The translations under genes were made by a program, and so were the position numbers. Positions 41,276-50,022 of a stretch of DNA of 64,000 nucleotides are shown one piece after another. Source of the DNA: JACQHM01 sp964535215 (GTDB lineage: Bacteria; Methylomirabilota; Methylomirabilia; Methylomirabilales; JACQHM01); the NCBI GenBank assembly GCA_964535215.1, contig CAZHST010000002.1, positions 1 through 64,000 on the forward strand. Reading direction: 5' to 3'. The notes under the pieces are model-generated. The model was not told where the DNA came from. It searched no databases and saw nothing but the letters and a program-made list of their open reading frames with translations. The number at the start of each line of letters is the position of its first letter. Within the stretch, counting starts at the first letter, position 1.

Positions 41276-42704
41276 CGCCGTCTCCTTCTGCAATCCGACC
41301 CAGGATCGTCTGCCCCCAGGCCAAGAGCTGTTCCACCTCTTCACCCGAGGGGGCCTCGGCGTAGATCCGGATGACCGGCTCCGTCCCGGAGGGCCGGAGG
41401 AGGAGCCACCGGCCGTCCCGAAACAGGAACTTCAGGCCATCGAGCTCCCTCACCTCCACCGGGGGAAAGGGGGAGGGGGGAAGCCCCCTCCCTGACCTCT
41501 TGAGCCACCGCCTGATGGCCTCAGCGCTCACCTGTTTCACCCGAGCCGGGAGATCAATCCGGCCGTACCGGTGGGGGCCGATCTGGGCTTCCAGCTCGGC
41601 CAGCAGCCGTCCCAGGGGCTTGCCCTCGACGGCCATCAGCTCGAGGAGAAGGAGGGCACAGAGGGTCCCGTCCCTCTCGGGGAGATGGCCTTTCACCCCG
41701 ATCCCCCCGCTCTCCTCCCCCCCAATCAAGACATCCTCCTCCTCCATGAGCAAAGCGATGTGTTTGAACCCGATGGGGGTCTCGTGGAACGGAAGGGCAT
41801 ACCGCTTCGCCAGCTTCTCCACCATGGCGGTGGTAGCAAAGTTGCGGACCACGGCCCCTCCCATCCGCCGGTGCTCGACCAGGTGTTTCAGCAAGAGGGC
41901 AAAGATCTGATGGGGGGTCACGAAGTGCCCCGCCTCGTCCACGGCGGCGACCCGATCCCCGTCCCCGTCCAGGGCAAACCCGACCCGCATCCGGCCCTGC
42001 CCCTCTCTGACCCGAGCGGACAGCTCCTGAAGATGGCGGGGGAGGGGTTCGGGCGGCGTCGCGGCAAAGAGGGGATCCACCCGGGCGTGGAGCTCCTGAA
42101 CCGGGATACCTGCCGTCCGTAACAGACTGGAAAGCCACCCTTGAGCGGCCCCGTACATGGGGTCCACGAAGACCTCAATCCCGGCGGTCCGGACCCGGCC
42201 GAGGTCCACCAGCTCCGCCAGGCGCTTCAGATAGGCCGGTCGAGGATCGAAGGCGACGATCAGGCCCCCCCGGGACCCGGGGCCCGGGGTCCGTGATGAC
42301 GGGAGGAGGGCTTCGATGGCCGCCGTCACGGCGGGGGACACTGACCCCCCCCTCCCGGACTTCAGCTTCAGGCCATTGAACTCTGGAGGATTGTGGCTGG
42401 CCGTGATGACGACGGCCCCAAGGGCCTTCTGCGCCACCACCGCATAGGAAAAGGCAGGGGTGGGGGCGAAGGTCTCGGAGAGGAGGACCGGGAGACCGGC
42501 CCGGGCCAACACCTCCGCCGCCGCCTGGGCAAACTCCCGAGAGAGGAACCGGGTATCATACCCCACGACGATGGGGGAGGAGGTCGACCGCTCCTTGAAG
42601 TACGACGCGATGGCCTGGGCTACCCGCCGGACGTTGGCGAAGGTGAACTCCTCGGCGATCCGTCCCCGCCAGCCGTCAGTCCCGAAGCGGATGGCCTCCT
42701 CCAT
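41256..42704 (-). CDS. Phosphoglucomutase/phosphomannomutase
   Basis: Alpha-D-phosphohexomutase of 482 residues. The active-site phosphoserine loop TASHNPP lies at 101-107, the metal loop DGDGDR follows, and the sugar-binding GEESGGIG is present. It makes mannose-1-phosphate (or glucose-1-phosphate). ATG 42704 with GGGGTAGG upstream. Placed between ManC and the isomerase-domain gene, it most likely acts in GDP-mannose synthesis for the surface polysaccharide made by the locus further upstream. Confidence 0.94.
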   Translation of the reverse strand: MEEAIRFGTDGWRGRIAEEFTFANVRRVAQAIASYFKERSTSSPIVVGYDTRFLSREFAQAAAEVLARAGLPVLLSETFAPTPAFSYAVVAQKALGAVVITASHNPPEFNGLKLKSGRGGSVSPAVTAAIEALLPSSRTPGPGSRGGLIVAFDPRPAYLKRLAELVDLGRVRTAGIEVFVDPMYGAAQGWLSSLLRTAGIPVQELHARVDPLFAATPPEPLPRHLQELSARVREGQGRMRVGFALDGDGDRVAAVDEAGHFVTPHQIFALLLKHLVEHRRMGGAVVRNFATTAMVEKLAKRYALPFHETPIGFKHIALLMEEEDVLIGGEESGGIGVKGHLPERDGTLCALLLLELMAVEGKPLGRLLAELEAQIGPHRYGRIDLPARVKQVSAEAIRRWLKRSGRGLPPSPFPPVEVRELDGLKFLFRDGRWLLLRPSGTEPVIRIYAEAPSGEEVEQLLAWGQTILGRIAEGDGDDDAQA

Positions 42705-42709
42705 CGCGC

Positions 42710-43771
42710 CTACCCCTCCCCTTGGGCCCGTTGGGCGAGACGGGCCATCCTCCGGACCTCCTGACTCTTCCCTTTGGGGGCTACCAGGATCCCCTGCTCG
42801 GTCTCGACGATCACCAGCCCTTCCAGGCCGATGGTCCCGATGGTCCTGCCGGTGCTGTAGATCACACAGTCCCGGGTCTCAAGCCCAAGATGAGGCCCCA
42901 GGACGATGTTGCCCGAGGCATCCGGGGGAAGGACCCGCGCCAGCGCCGCCCAGGTCCCGACGTCGTCCCAGTGAAACCCCCCGGTGATCATCACGGTCCC
43001 CTCGGCCTGCTCCAGCACCCCTGCATCAATGGAGATGCCCTCGAGGCCCGCGTAGACGGCCTGGAGGACCGCAGGATACGCCGCCGTCCCCAGGACCTCC
43101 CGGAGCCGGCTCAGGGCTTCCCAGTGGGCAGGCAGATGCCGCTTCAGGAGCCATTGCAGGACGCGGTTCTGCCAGACAAAGATCCCGCTGTTCCAGAAGT
43201 AGTCGCCGCTTCTGAGGAACCGCTCGGCCGTCGGCCTGTCAGGCTTCTCCCAGAAGCGAACGACCCGGTAGAGCTCCTCCTCGAGGGCCGGGCCCCGCTG
43301 GATGTACCCGTAGCCGGTCTCAGGGCGATCGGGCGGGATGCCGAAGACGACCGTCCCTTCCCGGGCGCGGGCCGCCGCGATCCCTCGCTGGAGGGCCTTG
43401 AGAAACGGGGCCTCGTCGGGGATGGCATGATCCGCCGGAAGGGCGACCACGACGGCTTCAGGGTCCTTCCGCTCCACGTGCAGGGAGGCCAGGCCGAGGG
43501 CGACGGCCGTGTTCCGGCCTTCAGGCTCCAGGAGGAGGTTCTCCTCCTCTAGCTCGGGGACCTCTTCCCTGACCAGCCCGGCATGGCCGGTCCCTGCCAC
43601 GACGAGCTGACAGGAGAAGGGGATCAACGGCCGGATCCGTTCAACGGTCGCCCGGAGAAAGCTCTTCCCCCCCAGGAGCCGGAGGAACGGCTTCGGGCGC
43701 TCGGGGGTCGAAAGGGGCCAAAATCGCTCGCTCAATCCCCCGGCCAGGATGACGGCATAGACCATTGCCAT
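42710..43771 (-). CDS. manC: Mannose-1-phosphate guanylyltransferase
   Basis: Makes GDP-mannose from GTP and mannose-1-phosphate. N-terminal nucleotidyltransferase signature AVILAGGLSERFWPLSTPERPKPFL, followed by LLEPEGRNTAVALGLASLHV, ALPADHAIPDE, WEKPDRPTAERFL and GGFHWDDVGTWAAL. Length 353 residues is that of the guanylyltransferase domain only; the isomerase domain is a separate gene nearby (40904-41275). Start ATG at 43771 or 43765. It lies 20 bases downstream of metF. Confidence 0.95.
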   Translation of the reverse strand: MAMVYAVILAGGLSERFWPLSTPERPKPFLRLLGGKSFLRATVERIRPLIPFSCQLVVAGTGHAGLVREEVPELEEENLLLEPEGRNTAVALGLASLHVERKDPEAVVVALPADHAIPDEAPFLKALQRGIAAARAREGTVVFGIPPDRPETGYGYIQRGPALEEELYRVVRFWEKPDRPTAERFLRSGDYFWNSGIFVWQNRVLQWLLKRHLPAHWEALSRLREVLGTAAYPAVLQAVYAGLEGISIDAGVLEQAEGTVMITGGFHWDDVGTWAALARVLPPDASGNIVLGPHLGLETRDCVIYSTGRTIGTIGLEGLVIVETEQGILVAPKGKSQEVRRMARLAQRAQGEG

Positions 43772-43791
43772 CGCAGAGATCCATCCCCCGT

Positions 43792-44718
43792 TTAGATCAG
43801 ACCCGGGGTTCTGGAGGTTGAAAGGATCCCTTCAAGGATCTCGGGAACAGCCTCATACCTCCCCATAGGGATGAGATACAGGCACCGGATGCCGCCCTCG
43901 AGAAGCTCCTGGATGACTTCCTTGGCGATCCTGACCCCCTCCTTCGCGTCCCCTCCCTTCAACCGGGTGGCCACCTCCTCAGGGATCTCGATCCCCGGGA
44001 TCTGGATCTGGCCGCTCCTGATCCTCTCGGCCCATTCATAGCTCTTGGGCAGGATCACCCCCCAAAAGATGGGGAGATCCGGAACGGCCTCCCCTGAGGC
44101 CCTGTAGAGCTCCTCGAACGCCTCCCTGAACCGCTGGAGGGTGGCCGCCCGAAAGACCGGTTGGGTCAGGATGAACTCCGCCCCGGCCTCCAGTTTCCTT
44201 CGGAGCTGCCTCACCTCCGCCTTCAGGTTCTCCACGTTCGGGTCTACCGTTGCCCCGATGCAAAAGGAGGTCCGATCCTCCAGCCTCTTCTTGTTATAGC
44301 CGACCCCCTCGTTCAATGACCGGGCCAGCTCGATCAGACCAATGGAGTTTAAGTCAAAGATCCCTTTGACCCCCATCTCCCGATCCTCGGCCCTGACCCG
44401 GTCACCCGTCATGATGAGGATGTTGTCCAGGCCCAGCATCCAGGCCCCTAACAGCCGGCTCTGGAGGCCCATCCGGTTCGTGTCCCGGCAGGTCACGTGG
44501 GGGATGGCGTCGAGGCCCGTGGCCTCCTTCAAGAGATACGCGGTGACCACCGAGTCGGCCCGGACGCTTGCCCCCGAGTTATCCGTCACGTTCACCCAAT
44601 CCACCTCGAAATCCTTGAGCTTGGAGGCAAGACCCTGGATGTTGCCACCCCGGGGCGGGTTCACATCCACGGTGATCAGGGGTTTCCTGGTTGACCGGTA
44701 GAGATCAATCACTTTCAT
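43792..44718 (-). CDS. metF: Methylenetetrahydrofolate reductase (MetF family)
   Basis: FAD-dependent reductase TIM barrel of 308 residues. Family segments: VTDNSGASVRADSVVTAYLLKEATGLDAIPHVTCRDTNRMGLQSRLLGAWMLGLDNILIMTGD, IGATVDPN and EAGAEFILTQPVFRAATLQRF. It reduces methylene-THF to methyl-THF for methionine synthesis or, reversed, in C1 oxidation. The shortness of the C-terminus compared with E. coli MetF is common in anaerobes. It stands between manC and the acyl-assembly genes with short gaps. Confidence 0.9.
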   Translation of the reverse strand: MKVIDLYRSTRKPLITVDVNPPRGGNIQGLASKLKDFEVDWVNVTDNSGASVRADSVVTAYLLKEATGLDAIPHVTCRDTNRMGLQSRLLGAWMLGLDNILIMTGDRVRAEDREMGVKGIFDLNSIGLIELARSLNEGVGYNKKRLEDRTSFCIGATVDPNVENLKAEVRQLRRKLEAGAEFILTQPVFRAATLQRFREAFEELYRASGEAVPDLPIFWGVILPKSYEWAERIRSGQIQIPGIEIPEEVATRLKGGDAKEGVRIAKEVIQELLEGGIRCLYLIPMGRYEAVPEILEGILSTSRTPGLI

Positions 44719-44747
44719 GGATGGTCCCTTGAAGCGGTACAGGAGGG

Positions 44748-46043
44748 TTAAGGGGAAAACCTCGTCACCACCAGGCAGTCATTTTGGCCACCGAAGCCGA
44801 AAGAGTTGGACAGGACCACCTCGACCTTGTGGGGCCGGGCCACGTTCGGGACATAGTCCAGATCGCACTCCGGGTCCGGGTGCTCGTAGTTGATGGTCGG
44901 AGGAACGACCTGGTCCCGGATGGCCAGGACCGAACTGATCAGCTCGATGGCCCCGGCCGCCGAGACGGTGTGGCCGATCATGGACTTGGTCGAGCTGACG
45001 GGGACGTGGTAGGCCCGCTTCCCCAGGACCGCCTTCAAGACCGCCGTCTCTACCCGGTCGTTCATCGGCGTTCCTGTCCCGTGGGCATTGACATAGTCCA
45101 CGGCCTCCGGGGGGAGCCCGGCGTCGGCCAGGGCGCGGCGGACGGCCAGGATCGCCCCCCTCCCATCGGGGGCCTCATCCGTCACCCGGTAGGCATCGCA
45201 GGAGGTGCCGTAGCCCTTCAACTCGGCCAGGATAGGGGCCCCCCGCTCCAAAGCATGCTCCAACCGCTCGAGGATCAACACCCCGGCCCCCTCGCCAAGG
45301 ACGAAGCCGTCCCGCTCGGCGTCAAAGGGGCGGCTGGCCCGCTCGGGCTGGCTGTTTCGTCGGGAGAGGACCCTCAAGAGGCAGAACATCTGCATCTCGA
45401 CGGGACTGACGATACACTCCGCACCCCCGCAGATGGCCAGTTGGATGGTCCCTCGCTGGAGGGCCCGAAAGGCCTCGCCGATGGCCTGGGCGGAGGAGGT
45501 GCAGGCGGTCTGGATCGTGCAGCTCGGTCCGGTGATATGAAAGGTCGTGGCAATCAAGGCCGTGACGTACTGGGGAAGGAGTCGAAGGAGAGAGGCCCCC
45601 CTCATCTTCCGGCAATAGTCCTGGATGTAGGCTGCAGGATGGATCTCAGGGCCCTTCCCATCCCGGGAGCCGTATGCGATCTCAGCCTTGAGGAAAAGCG
45701 GCACCCGCCCCCCGCTCGTCCCGAAGAAGACCCCCGCCCGGGGTCCTCCCATTCCGGGGAGGAGGCCCGAGGCCTCCCAGGCCATCTTCGCCGCGGCGAG
45801 GCCGAAGAGGGCAACCCGGGGCTCTTCCGGATCGAGGTGGAGAGCGTCCCTGAGCCGTTCCAGGGCGTCCTCATCCCTCACATAGGCGGCGATCCGGCTC
45901 GGAAGACCGGAGGCATCAAAGTGGGTGATCGGGCCTGTCCCGGAGATGCCTTCCAAACTGGCTTTCCAGAAATCCTCGATCCCGAGCCCGATCGGGCTTA
46001 AGACCCCCATCCCCGTGATCACCACCCGCGGCCGTTCCATCAT
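44748..46043 (-). CDS. Beta-ketoacyl-ACP synthase II (FabF type)
   Basis: Condensing enzyme with complete C-H-H triad: nucleophile in SCTIQTACTSSAQAIGEAF, first His in YVNAHGTGTPMNDR, second in STKSMIGHTVSAAGA. Other conserved blocks are PFDAERDGFVLGEGAGVLILE and VLSNSFGFGGQND. About 431 residues from ATG 46043; starts at 46061 and 46040 are also possible because the ribosome site is unclear. It is the last gene of a dedicated fatty-acid-like set (KS, FabL, FabZ, ACP, FabG, second KS, hot-dog). Confidence 0.92.
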   Translation of the reverse strand: MMERPRVVITGMGVLSPIGLGIEDFWKASLEGISGTGPITHFDASGLPSRIAAYVRDEDALERLRDALHLDPEEPRVALFGLAAAKMAWEASGLLPGMGGPRAGVFFGTSGGRVPLFLKAEIAYGSRDGKGPEIHPAAYIQDYCRKMRGASLLRLLPQYVTALIATTFHITGPSCTIQTACTSSAQAIGEAFRALQRGTIQLAICGGAECIVSPVEMQMFCLLRVLSRRNSQPERASRPFDAERDGFVLGEGAGVLILERLEHALERGAPILAELKGYGTSCDAYRVTDEAPDGRGAILAVRRALADAGLPPEAVDYVNAHGTGTPMNDRVETAVLKAVLGKRAYHVPVSSTKSMIGHTVSAAGAIELISSVLAIRDQVVPPTINYEHPDPECDLDYVPNVARPHKVEVVLSNSFGFGGQNDCLVVTRFSP

Positions 46044-46089
46044 GCTCACCCGTAAGGCCATCCCCCGTAAGCCGGGACCCTTGGAGGGC

Positions 46090-46845
46090 CTAGACCGACA
46101 GGGAAAAGCCCCCGTCTACTACGATGACCTGTCCACGGATCATGGCCGCCTGGGGGCTGCAGAGGAAAAGGACCACCTCGGCCAGATCCTCGGGCCTTGC
46201 CACCCTCCCGGCTGGCGTCCGACGGCGAACGGCGGCCAGGATCGCCTCGCCATCGGGAAAAGAGCGCCAGGTCTCCGTCTCAACCGCCCCCCCTGAGACC
46301 GCGTTCACGGCGATACCGAACGGGGCCAGCTCCACGGCCAGATACCGGGTCAGGGCCTCCAGGGCCGCCTTGGAGACGCCGACCCCCGCATAGAGCGGGA
46401 GCACCCGACTGGCGCCGATGGAGCTGACACAGACGATCTTCCCCCCGCCCCGATCCCGCATGAGCTGAGCCGCTTCCTGAGCGGCAAGCAGAAAGGCCCT
46501 GGCGTTGATGTTCATCATCCAGTCCCAGTGCTTGGCCGTGATCTCCTGAACCGGCCGGAAGACCCCCGAGGCCGCATTGTTGATGAGGATGTCCAGGCCT
46601 CCAGCCACCCGTTTGACTTCCTCAAACATCCCCTTGATCTGCTCGGGGTTCCGGAGATCAGCCTGAAGGAGATGGCTCCTCACCCCCTTAGAGGCGATCT
46701 CCACCGCCGTCTTCTCCGCCGCCTCCCGGTTCAGGTAGAAGTTCACCAGGACATCGGCCCCGGCCTCAGCCAATTTCAGGGCGATGGCCCGGCCGATGCC
46801 CCGAGAGCCTCCGGTCACCAGTGCCACCTGCCCCTCAAAGGACAT
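46090..46845 (-). CDS. fabL: Enoyl-ACP reductase III (FabL-like SDR)
   Basis: Short-chain dehydrogenase of 251 residues. The cofactor motif TGGSRGIGRA and several FabL-specific blocks recall Bacillus FabL: NNAASGVFRPV, KHWDWMMNINARAFLLAAQEAA, GVSKAALEALTRYLAVELAP, VNAVSGGAVET and AAMIRGQVIVVDGG. It would reduce the trans-2-enoyl-ACP with NADPH, the last step of an elongation cycle. ATG 46845 is preferred over an overlapping GTG; the gene overlaps the fabZ-like end by eleven bases. Confidence 0.85.
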   Translation of the reverse strand: MSFEGQVALVTGGSRGIGRAIALKLAEAGADVLVNFYLNREAAEKTAVEIASKGVRSHLLQADLRNPEQIKGMFEEVKRVAGGLDILINNAASGVFRPVQEITAKHWDWMMNINARAFLLAAQEAAQLMRDRGGGKIVCVSSIGASRVLPLYAGVGVSKAALEALTRYLAVELAPFGIAVNAVSGGAVETETWRSFPDGEAILAAVRRRTPAGRVARPEDLAEVVLFLCSPQAAMIRGQVIVVDGGFSLSV

Positions 46846-47350
46846 CACCCATCCCTGCCCGCGACCCCCCCCTGGGCCAGCCCTCCAAGGCCTCCTTGAC
46901 AGGGTCAGAGGTCAAGAGGTCGTAGAACTCCTTCAGCCGGCGACAGGCGCGGCCGGCCTCCTCATCCCTGGCCTCCACCAAGGTGAAATGAAGGGTCGCC
47001 TCCGCCACCGTCCTGCCATCCACCAGCGCCTTCGCTCTGACCTGGGCAGCGTCCTTTCCCTGCTGGACCAGTTGCACATGGAGGTGAAGTTGATCCCCAG
47101 GACGGACGAAGTGTCTGAACTTCCCGTTCGAGATCCGATGGAGGGTGGAACGGAAGCCAAAGTCCAAGCTGAACCCGATGAAAAGGTGAGAGGCCTGCTC
47201 AAAGGTCTCGAGGATCAACGACCCTGGCATGACGGGGAAGCCGGGGAAGTGATCGGAAAAGTAATCCTCGCTGAAGCTGACATTCTTGATCAGCAGGGCC
47301 TCTTTCCCCTTTTCCATCTTCAGGATCCGGTCAACCAGGATGAACCTCAC
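46835..47350 (-). CDS. 3-hydroxyacyl-ACP dehydratase (FabZ type)
   Basis: Hot-dog-fold dehydratase. The active-site His and motif are intact: SDHFPGFPVMPGSLILETFEQASHLF, with the later region DFGFRSTLHRISNGKFRHFVRPGDQLHLHVQL. The GTG at 47350 has GAGGAGGGG just upstream and overlaps the acyl carrier protein gene by about 20 bases. 171 residues, some 25 longer than FabZ, with a C-terminal helix LKEFYDLLTSDPVKEAL. It dehydrates the hydroxyacyl-ACP made by the FabG in the same cluster. Confidence 0.9.
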   Translation of the reverse strand: MRFILVDRILKMEKGKEALLIKNVSFSEDYFSDHFPGFPVMPGSLILETFEQASHLFIGFSLDFGFRSTLHRISNGKFRHFVRPGDQLHLHVQLVQQGKDAAQVRAKALVDGRTVAEATLHFTLVEARDEEAGRACRRLKEFYDLLTSDPVKEALEGWPRGGSRAGMGDVL

Positions 47351-47966
47351 CGCGCCCCTCCTCGATCCCCCCAAGATGGGCCTCGATGAAACGGACCAAA
47401 AACTCCCCCGTAAACATCCGTCGGATGCGCTCCACGATCTGCCGCGAGGTGAGATCAACGAGCATGAAGCCCACGATCGCCTTCCTATCCTCCTCGGAGA
47501 CCTCTAGGCCGAGGGCCTGGAGGTCCTTGACCAGCCTCTCAGCCAGATCCCCCGCAATCTCCATGGCATCCCCTTCCGCCACCGCAACGCCCCGCCTTCT
47601 GGTCAGATTCTCCAGGACCGTCTGGATCCCAAGAGGATCGAAGGATCTCATCTCCTCAGGAGGGATGACGATGCCATAGCGGGCCTCCAGGATCCCCGAG
47701 AGCTCGGTGAAAAGGCGGTTCCGCCAGACCATGACCTTCTCCTGGATCTCGCCGGTGGGGAGGCTGACGCCAAAGGTCTGCTGGACACGAAAACCGATGT
47801 CGAGGAAGTCAATGGACTCGGCCCCCAGATCCTCCACCAAAGAGGCCTCCGGAACCACCTCCTGCTCATCAACCCCCAGGGAGTCGACGAGGATCCCCCT
47901 CACCGCCTCCCAGATCTCCTCCCTGGTCCACCCCTTGGCTGCTACCTTCCGGGATTGCTGCTCCAC
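47331..47966 (-). CDS. Acyl carrier protein with long C-terminal extension
   Basis: Residues about 15-95 form an acyl carrier domain; the phosphopantetheine attachment is Ser51 in VEDLGAESIDFLD. It is followed by about 120 residues (FTELSGILEARYGIVIPPEEM ... LVDLTSRQIVERIRRMFTGEFLVRFIEAHLGG), mostly helical and without a family I know. Total 211 residues compared with about 80 for a normal ACP. The GTG start at 47966 has GAGGGAGGG upstream. As the only ACP in the cluster it probably carries the growing chain, and the tail may dock a partner enzyme or membrane protein. Confidence 0.8.
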   Translation of the reverse strand: MEQQSRKVAAKGWTREEIWEAVRGILVDSLGVDEQEVVPEASLVEDLGAESIDFLDIGFRVQQTFGVSLPTGEIQEKVMVWRNRLFTELSGILEARYGIVIPPEEMRSFDPLGIQTVLENLTRRRGVAVAEGDAMEIAGDLAERLVKDLQALGLEVSEEDRKAIVGFMLVDLTSRQIVERIRRMFTGEFLVRFIEAHLGGIEEGRGEVHPG

Positions 47967-47976
47967 GGTCCCTCCC

Positions 47977-48729
47977 TCACTCGAAGAACATGCCGCCATC
48001 AACAGCAATGACCTGGCCGGTGATGTAGGCCGCCTGCTCGGACGCCAGGAAGACCACCAAGGGGGCCACGTCCTCCGGGGTCCCGACCCTCCGCATGGCG
48101 ATCCGGTCCCGGATGACCCGCTCGGCAAAGGGGAGGAGCCCACGGGTCATGTCCGTTTCGATGAGACCGGGGGCGATGGCATTGACCGTGACCCCCTTCG
48201 GGGCCAGCTCCGCCGCCAACGCCCGGGTGAAGGCATTCACCCCCCCTTTGGCCGCCGCATAGTGGCATTGGCCCCGGTTCCCCCTCCAGGCGGCGACGGA
48301 GCTGATGTTGATAATCCTTCCCCACTTCTTAAGCATCATGTGTTTGGCCGCCGCCTTCGAACACCGGTAGACGCCCAGGAGGTTCGTCGCCAGCACCGCC
48401 TCCCACGTGTCATCGTCCATCTCCAAGAGGAGGGAATCCTGCGTGATTCCGGCGTTGTTGACCAGGATGTCGAGGCGCCCCAGGCGATCGACAATCCCCT
48501 GGACCATCGCGTTCACCGCCTCACCATCCCTCACGTCCGCCTGCCAGAGGATCGCCCTCCCTCCCTGCCCCTCGATCTCCCGGATCGTTTCCTTCGCCGC
48601 CTCCTCCCTCTCTTTGTAGTTGACCACGACAGCCGCCCCCGCTCTGGCCAGGGCCCAGGCAATGGACCGGCCGATCCCCCGCGAGGCCCCCGTGACGAGG
48701 GCAACCTTCCCGTCCAAATCAACCTTCAT
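47977..48729 (-). CDS. 3-oxoacyl-ACP reductase (FabG)
   Basis: SDR of 250 residues with TGASRGIGRSI cofactor motif, NNAGITQDSLLLEM, catalytic Ser/Tyr/Lys in NISSVAAWRGNRGQCHYAAAKGGV, and NAIAPGLIETDMT. All are typical for FabG. It sits ten bases after the second ketosynthase and eleven before the acyl carrier protein gene. This is likely a pathway-specific copy rather than the housekeeping gene. Confidence 0.93.
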   Translation of the reverse strand: MKVDLDGKVALVTGASRGIGRSIAWALARAGAAVVVNYKEREEAAKETIREIEGQGGRAILWQADVRDGEAVNAMVQGIVDRLGRLDILVNNAGITQDSLLLEMDDDTWEAVLATNLLGVYRCSKAAAKHMMLKKWGRIINISSVAAWRGNRGQCHYAAAKGGVNAFTRALAAELAPKGVTVNAIAPGLIETDMTRGLLPFAERVIRDRIAMRRVGTPEDVAPLVVFLASEQAAYITGQVIAVDGGMFFE

Positions 48730-48738
48730 CCCTACCCT

Positions 48739-50022
48739 TCACCGAGAAGACCCGCGGACCACAAGGCTTGCACTCTCCCCCAAGAACCCGATGGCGTTCA
48801 CCATCGCTGTCCTCATCCCCGGCTTCGGCCGGGGAGAGTTCACCACGTAGTTCAGGTCGCAGAAAGGGTCGGGGGCTTCGTAGTTGATAGTAGGGGGGAT
48901 GATACCGTGTTTGAGGGCAAGAAGGCAAGTGATAAGTTCAACAGGCCCCGAGGCCGAGATGAGATGCCCATGCATGGATTTCGTGGCGCTGATCGGGATC
49001 CCACCGCCGCCAGGGCCGAAGACCCCCTTGATCGCCTCCGTCTCGGCCCGGTCGTGAACGGGCGTCGAGTCCCCGTTGGCCTGGATGTAATCCACGACCC
49101 CCTCCCCGGCCTCCTCCAAAGCAACCCCCATGGCCCGGCGGAGGCCTTCCCGGATCCCTTCCAGCGACCCCTCCCCGGCCGAGACCCCGAAGCCCGCCAC
49201 CTCCCCGTAGATCCCGGCGCCGCGCCGGATCGCCCGCTCCCGCTCCTCGAGGACCAGCATCCCCGCCCCCTCCCCAAGGACAATCCCGTTCCGCCGGGCA
49301 TCGAAGGGGCGGCAGGCCTTCGAGGGTTCCTCGACCTCCTCGGCCAGGAGACCCATGGCGCACAGATCGGCCAGGATCAGCTCCTCCAGGGGGGTCTCCG
49401 TCCCCCCGCAGAGGGCAAGGTCAAGCTCCCCCCGGCTGATGACCGAAAAGGCCTGCCCAACGGCCTGCAGGCCTCCCGTGCACCCGTCGGCCAAGGTCCG
49501 GCAGAACCCCCGCGCGTCAAAGGCGATGGCCATGTGGCCGGCCGCCAGGTTGGGGAGGACCTTCAGGGAGAAGGTGATAGGGCTGACCGAGGCCATACAG
49601 TAGGCGTTCGCCTTGCCGAGGTCCAGGGTGTTCGGGGTCCGATCCGATTCCGCGTGGGCCAGATGCTCAAGGAACAAGGGGAGATCATAGGTGGTGAAGA
49701 GCGTCCCCAGGAAGATGCCAAAGGTCGTGGGGTCGGGTGGGCTCTCCCTGAGGCCGGCCCCTTCCATGGCCAGCGACGCCGCAACCATCCCGAGCCAGGT
49801 AGCCCGGTTATAGAGTTTGAGCTGCTTCCTGGGAAGGAGAGGCCCCTCCAAGGCATCGGCGGGGACCTCCGCCCCAAAGTCCACAGGGAACCGGAGGGCG
49901 GAGAGCCTCCCCAAGCGTCGAACCGCCGAGACGCCTGATCGGACCGAAGCCCAGTGGGCCTCCATCCCTACCCCTAAGGGTGACACGACCCCAATCCCGG
50001 TAATGACCACCCGACGCTTCAC
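48739..50022 (-). CDS. Second ketosynthase, chain-length-factor-like
   Basis: KAS II-family protein of 427 residues. The nucleophile Cys is present (TLADGCTGGLQAVGQAF) and the second His too (TKSMHGHLISASG), but the first catalytic His is replaced: VDYIQANGDSTPVHDR where FabF has NAHGTGT. Other blocks (PFDARRNGIVLGEGAGMLVLE) are intact. Loss of one triad residue is typical of KS-beta/chain-length-factor partners in type II PKS and aryl-polyene systems. It probably forms a heterodimer with the FabF-like protein of 44748-46043, though both are not adjacent. Its end overlaps the hot-dog gene by four bases. Confidence 0.85.
   Translation of the reverse strand: MKRRVVITGIGVVSPLGVGMEAHWASVRSGVSAVRRLGRLSALRFPVDFGAEVPADALEGPLLPRKQLKLYNRATWLGMVAASLAMEGAGLRESPPDPTTFGIFLGTLFTTYDLPLFLEHLAHAESDRTPNTLDLGKANAYCMASVSPITFSLKVLPNLAAGHMAIAFDARGFCRTLADGCTGGLQAVGQAFSVISRGELDLALCGGTETPLEELILADLCAMGLLAEEVEEPSKACRPFDARRNGIVLGEGAGMLVLEERERAIRRGAGIYGEVAGFGVSAGEGSLEGIREGLRRAMGVALEEAGEGVVDYIQANGDSTPVHDRAETEAIKGVFGPGGGGIPISATKSMHGHLISASGPVELITCLLALKHGIIPPTINYEAPDPFCDLNYVVNSPRPKPGMRTAMVNAIGFLGESASLVVRGSSR

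Noticed and set aside
44784..46001. 405-codon plus-strand frame opposite the FabF-like gene
   Set aside because: Shadow of a gene with intact catalytic triad; the antisense sequence shows no domain.
47707..49938. 743-codon plus-strand frame opposite ACP, fabG and the second KS
   Set aside because: Antisense shadow; three well-supported genes with motifs and ribosome sites lie on the other strand.
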